Assembly (NCBI GenBank): GCA_030432855.1
Contig: JAUILM010000038.1
Location: 1 to 15,914, forward strand
From: Bacteroidia bacterium
Lineage (GTDB): Bacteria; Bacteroidota; Bacteroidia; Chitinophagales; Saprospiraceae
Length of the DNA: 15,914 nt
Direction of reading: 5' to 3'
Shown here: in pieces, positions 13,869-15,914 of the stretch
Layout: each line of letters starts with the position of its first letter
Position numbering within the stretch: the first letter of the stretch is position 1
Position numbers and translations under genes: made by a program
Notes under the pieces: generated by a model
The model's input: only the letters and a program-made list of their open reading frames with translations
Databases searched by the model: none
Told to the model about the DNA's origin: nothing

Positions 13869-15914
13869 ATGCAGATAAATCATAGAAATATATTTTTGAC
13901 AATGACAATGGCGGTTTCCTGTTTCGTCCATCTTTCGGCACAATCCATTGATCTCGATACCCGGGGAAAATCCTGGTCAGAAGTTCTGTCTTCGATCACA
14001 GACCAATGCCAATGTCAGTTCGCTTACAGCCAGCAGCATCTCACGGATGGCATTGGAGAATATCGATTTTCATCGACTCCTCTGGAAGAGGTGCTGGACA
14101 AAATCGTCGCAGCAGAAGGGCTTCAATGGAAAAAAATTGGAGAAATGATCGTCATTGGCAAAAGAAATGAAATAGCACGCAGTGAAAAAGCGACTCTCTC
14201 GGGGCACATCAGAAATCGGGAAAATGGTGAAGCATTAATTGGAGCCACCATGTATAGTCCTACATCTGCCAGTGGCACCTCCAGCAACAGTTACGGTTTT
14301 TTTTCGATCACATTACCCCGGGGGCAATATCAATTCGTGGTCAACCATCTCGGTTTTGAGCCCATGGAGCTTGAGATAAACTTGCAAGAGGACCAGCAAA
14401 AAACCATATCGATGAAGTCTCAGGAAACGGTGCTTACTGAGGTAATTGTCAGTGCTACACCCGATCTCGATGCACAGGTCACTGCTCCCCAGGTAAGTAG
14501 GGAGATGATCTCCACGGAGACCATCAAAAACACACCAGCCGTCATGGGTGAAAGTGATTTGATTAAAGTAGTCCAATTATCTCCTGGCGTAGCAACGCAG
14601 GGGGAGGGATCCAGCAGTATTTTTGTACGGGGAGGTGGTGCAGATCAAAACCTGATCCTCCTGGATGATGTGCCCGTCTACAATCCGTCACACCTGATGG
14701 GATTCTTTTCAGTATTTAATGCGGATGCTATCAATGGCCTGGACTTTTATCGCGGAGGTATCCCTTCCAATTTCGGAGGTCGACTTTCCTCTGTCCTGGA
14801 TATACGCATGAAAGAGGGCAATAATCAACGATTCGGAGCCGAAGGTGGCATTGGTACGCTCTCATCCCGGCTTTTGCTGGAAGGCCCAATCAAGAAAGAT
14901 AAGAGCTCATTTATGATCTCGGGGCGACGCACCTATGCAGATCTTTTTCTGAAGTTGTCACAAGATGAATTCACACGCAAAACCACGGCCTATTTTTATG
15001 ATGTAAATGCAAAGTTTAATACCCGTATCGGTGAAAAAGATCGACTGTATATATCCGGATACTTTGGCCGGGATATTAATAGAATTCGATCGCTTCAATA
15101 TGGCGTGGATTGGGGCAATACGACGACCTCCGTACGATGGAACCATCTTTATGGCAACAAGCTATTTTCTAACACGACACTTCTATATAGTAAGTATACG
15201 TACCGAATTGATCTTTCCCGTTCCAACTCCAACGTCAATTGGAATTCGGCCATTGAAGACATCGGACTAAAACATGAATTCAATTGGTATCCAAATCAAA
15301 AGCATAAAGTATATTTTGGACTACACTCCACACTGCATCATTTAAGGCCGGGATTTTCAGAAGAAGACATCCCCAATGTCCAGGCAGTTCCTACATCCAA
15401 ATCCCTGGAGCATAGACTCTTTATCGGAGATGATTTTACCATTAATAATAAAATTTCGGCCTCTTATGGACTGCATGCTTCATTCTTCCAATTGATTGGA
15501 ACAGGTGAGCGTATCCTTTTCACTAACAATGGTATTCAAGATCTGCAGGATCTGCCGAAGGGAAGGATTTATCAAACTTTTGGTGGATTGGAACCCCGTA
15601 TCAATTTTAATTATCGTGTGGGACATCGCTCATCTCTCACGTTAAATTATCAACGAACCCGCCAGTATTTTCATCTTTTGTCCAATGCCAGTCTATCTTT
15701 CAATGTATTTGATATCTGGATTCCCGCCAGTTCACAGGCAAAACCTCAAATTGCCGATCAGATAGCTGTCGGAATACAGCGATTTGATCCGAAAGGAATC
15801 TGGAAATTGTCCGCTGACATTTATTACAAAAAGCTAAAAAACCAGGTTGAATATCGAAATCACGCACATCTTCTTATGAACCGATATTTAGAGGCAGAAG
15901 TGCTATCAGCCCGT
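13869..15914 (+). CDS. TonB-dependent transducer (STN + CarboxypepD_reg-like + plug + barrel), cut by window edge
   Basis: The frame is open from the ATG at 13869 to the right edge (682 codons). Signal peptide: residues 1-24, cleavage LSA before QSID. An STN signalling domain spans about 27-98 (EYRFSSTPLEEVLDKIV), followed by a carboxypeptidase-regulatory-like domain (about 108-185: ATLSGHIRNRENGEALIGA) and a plug (about 205-315: SIFVRGGGADQNLILLDDVPV, then IPSNFGGRLSSVLDIRMK, each read as short conserved blocks). Barrel strands follow to the edge; the C-terminal barrel is missing. It is an outer-membrane receptor that imports an unknown ligand using TonB energy and signals to FecR through the STN domain. 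The nearby SusD-type partner expected for glycan uptake is not visible but could lie past the edge. A nine-codon frame (13859-13885) overlaps the start and is probably meaningless. Confidence 0.93.
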   Translation, partial: MQINHRNIFLTMTMAVSCFVHLSAQSIDLDTRGKSWSEVLSSITDQCQCQFAYSQQHLTDGIGEYRFSSTPLEEVLDKIVAAEGLQWKKIGEMIVIGKRNEIARSEKATLSGHIRNRENGEALIGATMYSPTSASGTSSNSYGFFSITLPRGQYQFVVNHLGFEPMELEINLQEDQQKTISMKSQETVLTEVIVSATPDLDAQVTAPQVSREMISTETIKNTPAVMGESDLIKVVQLSPGVATQGEGSSSIFVRGGGADQNLILLDDVPVYNPSHLMGFFSVFNADAINGLDFYRGGIPSNFGGRLSSVLDIRMKEGNNQRFGAEGGIGTLSSRLLLEGPIKKDKSSFMISGRRTYADLFLKLSQDEFTRKTTAYFYDVNAKFNTRIGEKDRLYISGYFGRDINRIRSLQYGVDWGNTTTSVRWNHLYGNKLFSNTTLLYSKYTYRIDLSRSNSNVNWNSAIEDIGLKHEFNWYPNQKHKVYFGLHSTLHHLRPGFSEEDIPNVQAVPTSKSLEHRLFIGDDFTINNKISASYGLHASFFQLIGTGERILFTNNGIQDLQDLPKGRIYQTFGGLEPRINFNYRVGHRSSLTLNYQRTRQYFHLLSNASLSFNVFDIWIPASSQAKPQIADQIAVGIQRFDPKGIWKLSADIYYKKLKNQVEYRNHAHLLMNRYLEAEVLSAR

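Overview
The window looks like chromosomal DNA from a Bacteroidota bacterium, possibly of the Saprospiria/Cytophagia type. The signs are a FecI/FecR/TonB-receptor trio with an STN-bearing receptor and a DUF4974-like FecR tail, a LytTR response regulator, a large hybrid histidine kinase, moderate GC, and start codons that mostly lack strong Shine-Dalgarno sequences. No rRNA, tRNA, CRISPR array, insertion sequence or phage gene was seen.

Layout. (1) 1-1972, minus strand: a FIST-domain sensory protein running off the left edge, and upstream of it a LytTR response regulator. (2) 1973-2367: a divergent regulatory gap. (3) 2368-8373, plus strand: a compact six-gene operon encoding a secreted pilin-like protein (A), a two-Ig-domain periplasmic chaperone-like protein, a second near-duplicate pilin-like protein (B), a 904-residue outer-membrane protein with Ig-like domains before and after a long beta-rich region, a third pilin-like protein (C), and a fourth secreted subunit (D). 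(4) 8391-10196, minus strand: a PAS/HisKA/HATPase/REC hybrid kinase convergent with the operon. (5) 10197-10885: a 689-base stretch with no convincing gene. (6) 10886-12037: an exported FAD oxidoreductase of the D-amino-acid-oxidase superfamily whose conserved blocks are in a permuted order. (7) 12182-15914: an ECF sigma factor, a FecR-type anti-sigma factor and a TonB-dependent transducer cut by the right edge.

The main discovery candidate is region 3. Its gene order and protein architecture look like a chaperone-usher fimbrial operon of the alternate (CS1/CFA-I-like) kind, in a phylum whose known pili are mainly the lipoprotein-derived type V (FimA/Mfa1) pili. Pilins A, B and C share a short N-terminal block of alternating hydrophobic residues (NVxINxPEVALLDLE-type) that resembles the donor strand of CS1-family pilins, and they lack cysteines. 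Subunit D lacks this block but ends in a pilin-like last strand, as a tip subunit would. The outer-membrane protein has a VGDL...FGRGI segment reminiscent of the first barrel strands of ushers. A strong hairpin sits between the abundant-pilin candidate B and the usher candidate. The usher, C and D genes are translationally coupled or nearly so. Family assignments come from reading the protein sequences and were not confirmed by searches.

How the parts may work together: the LytTR regulator and the hybrid kinase flank the fimbria-like operon and could control it, but this is inference from position. The FecI/FecR/TonB-receptor genes form a self-contained cell-surface signalling uptake module with unknown substrate.
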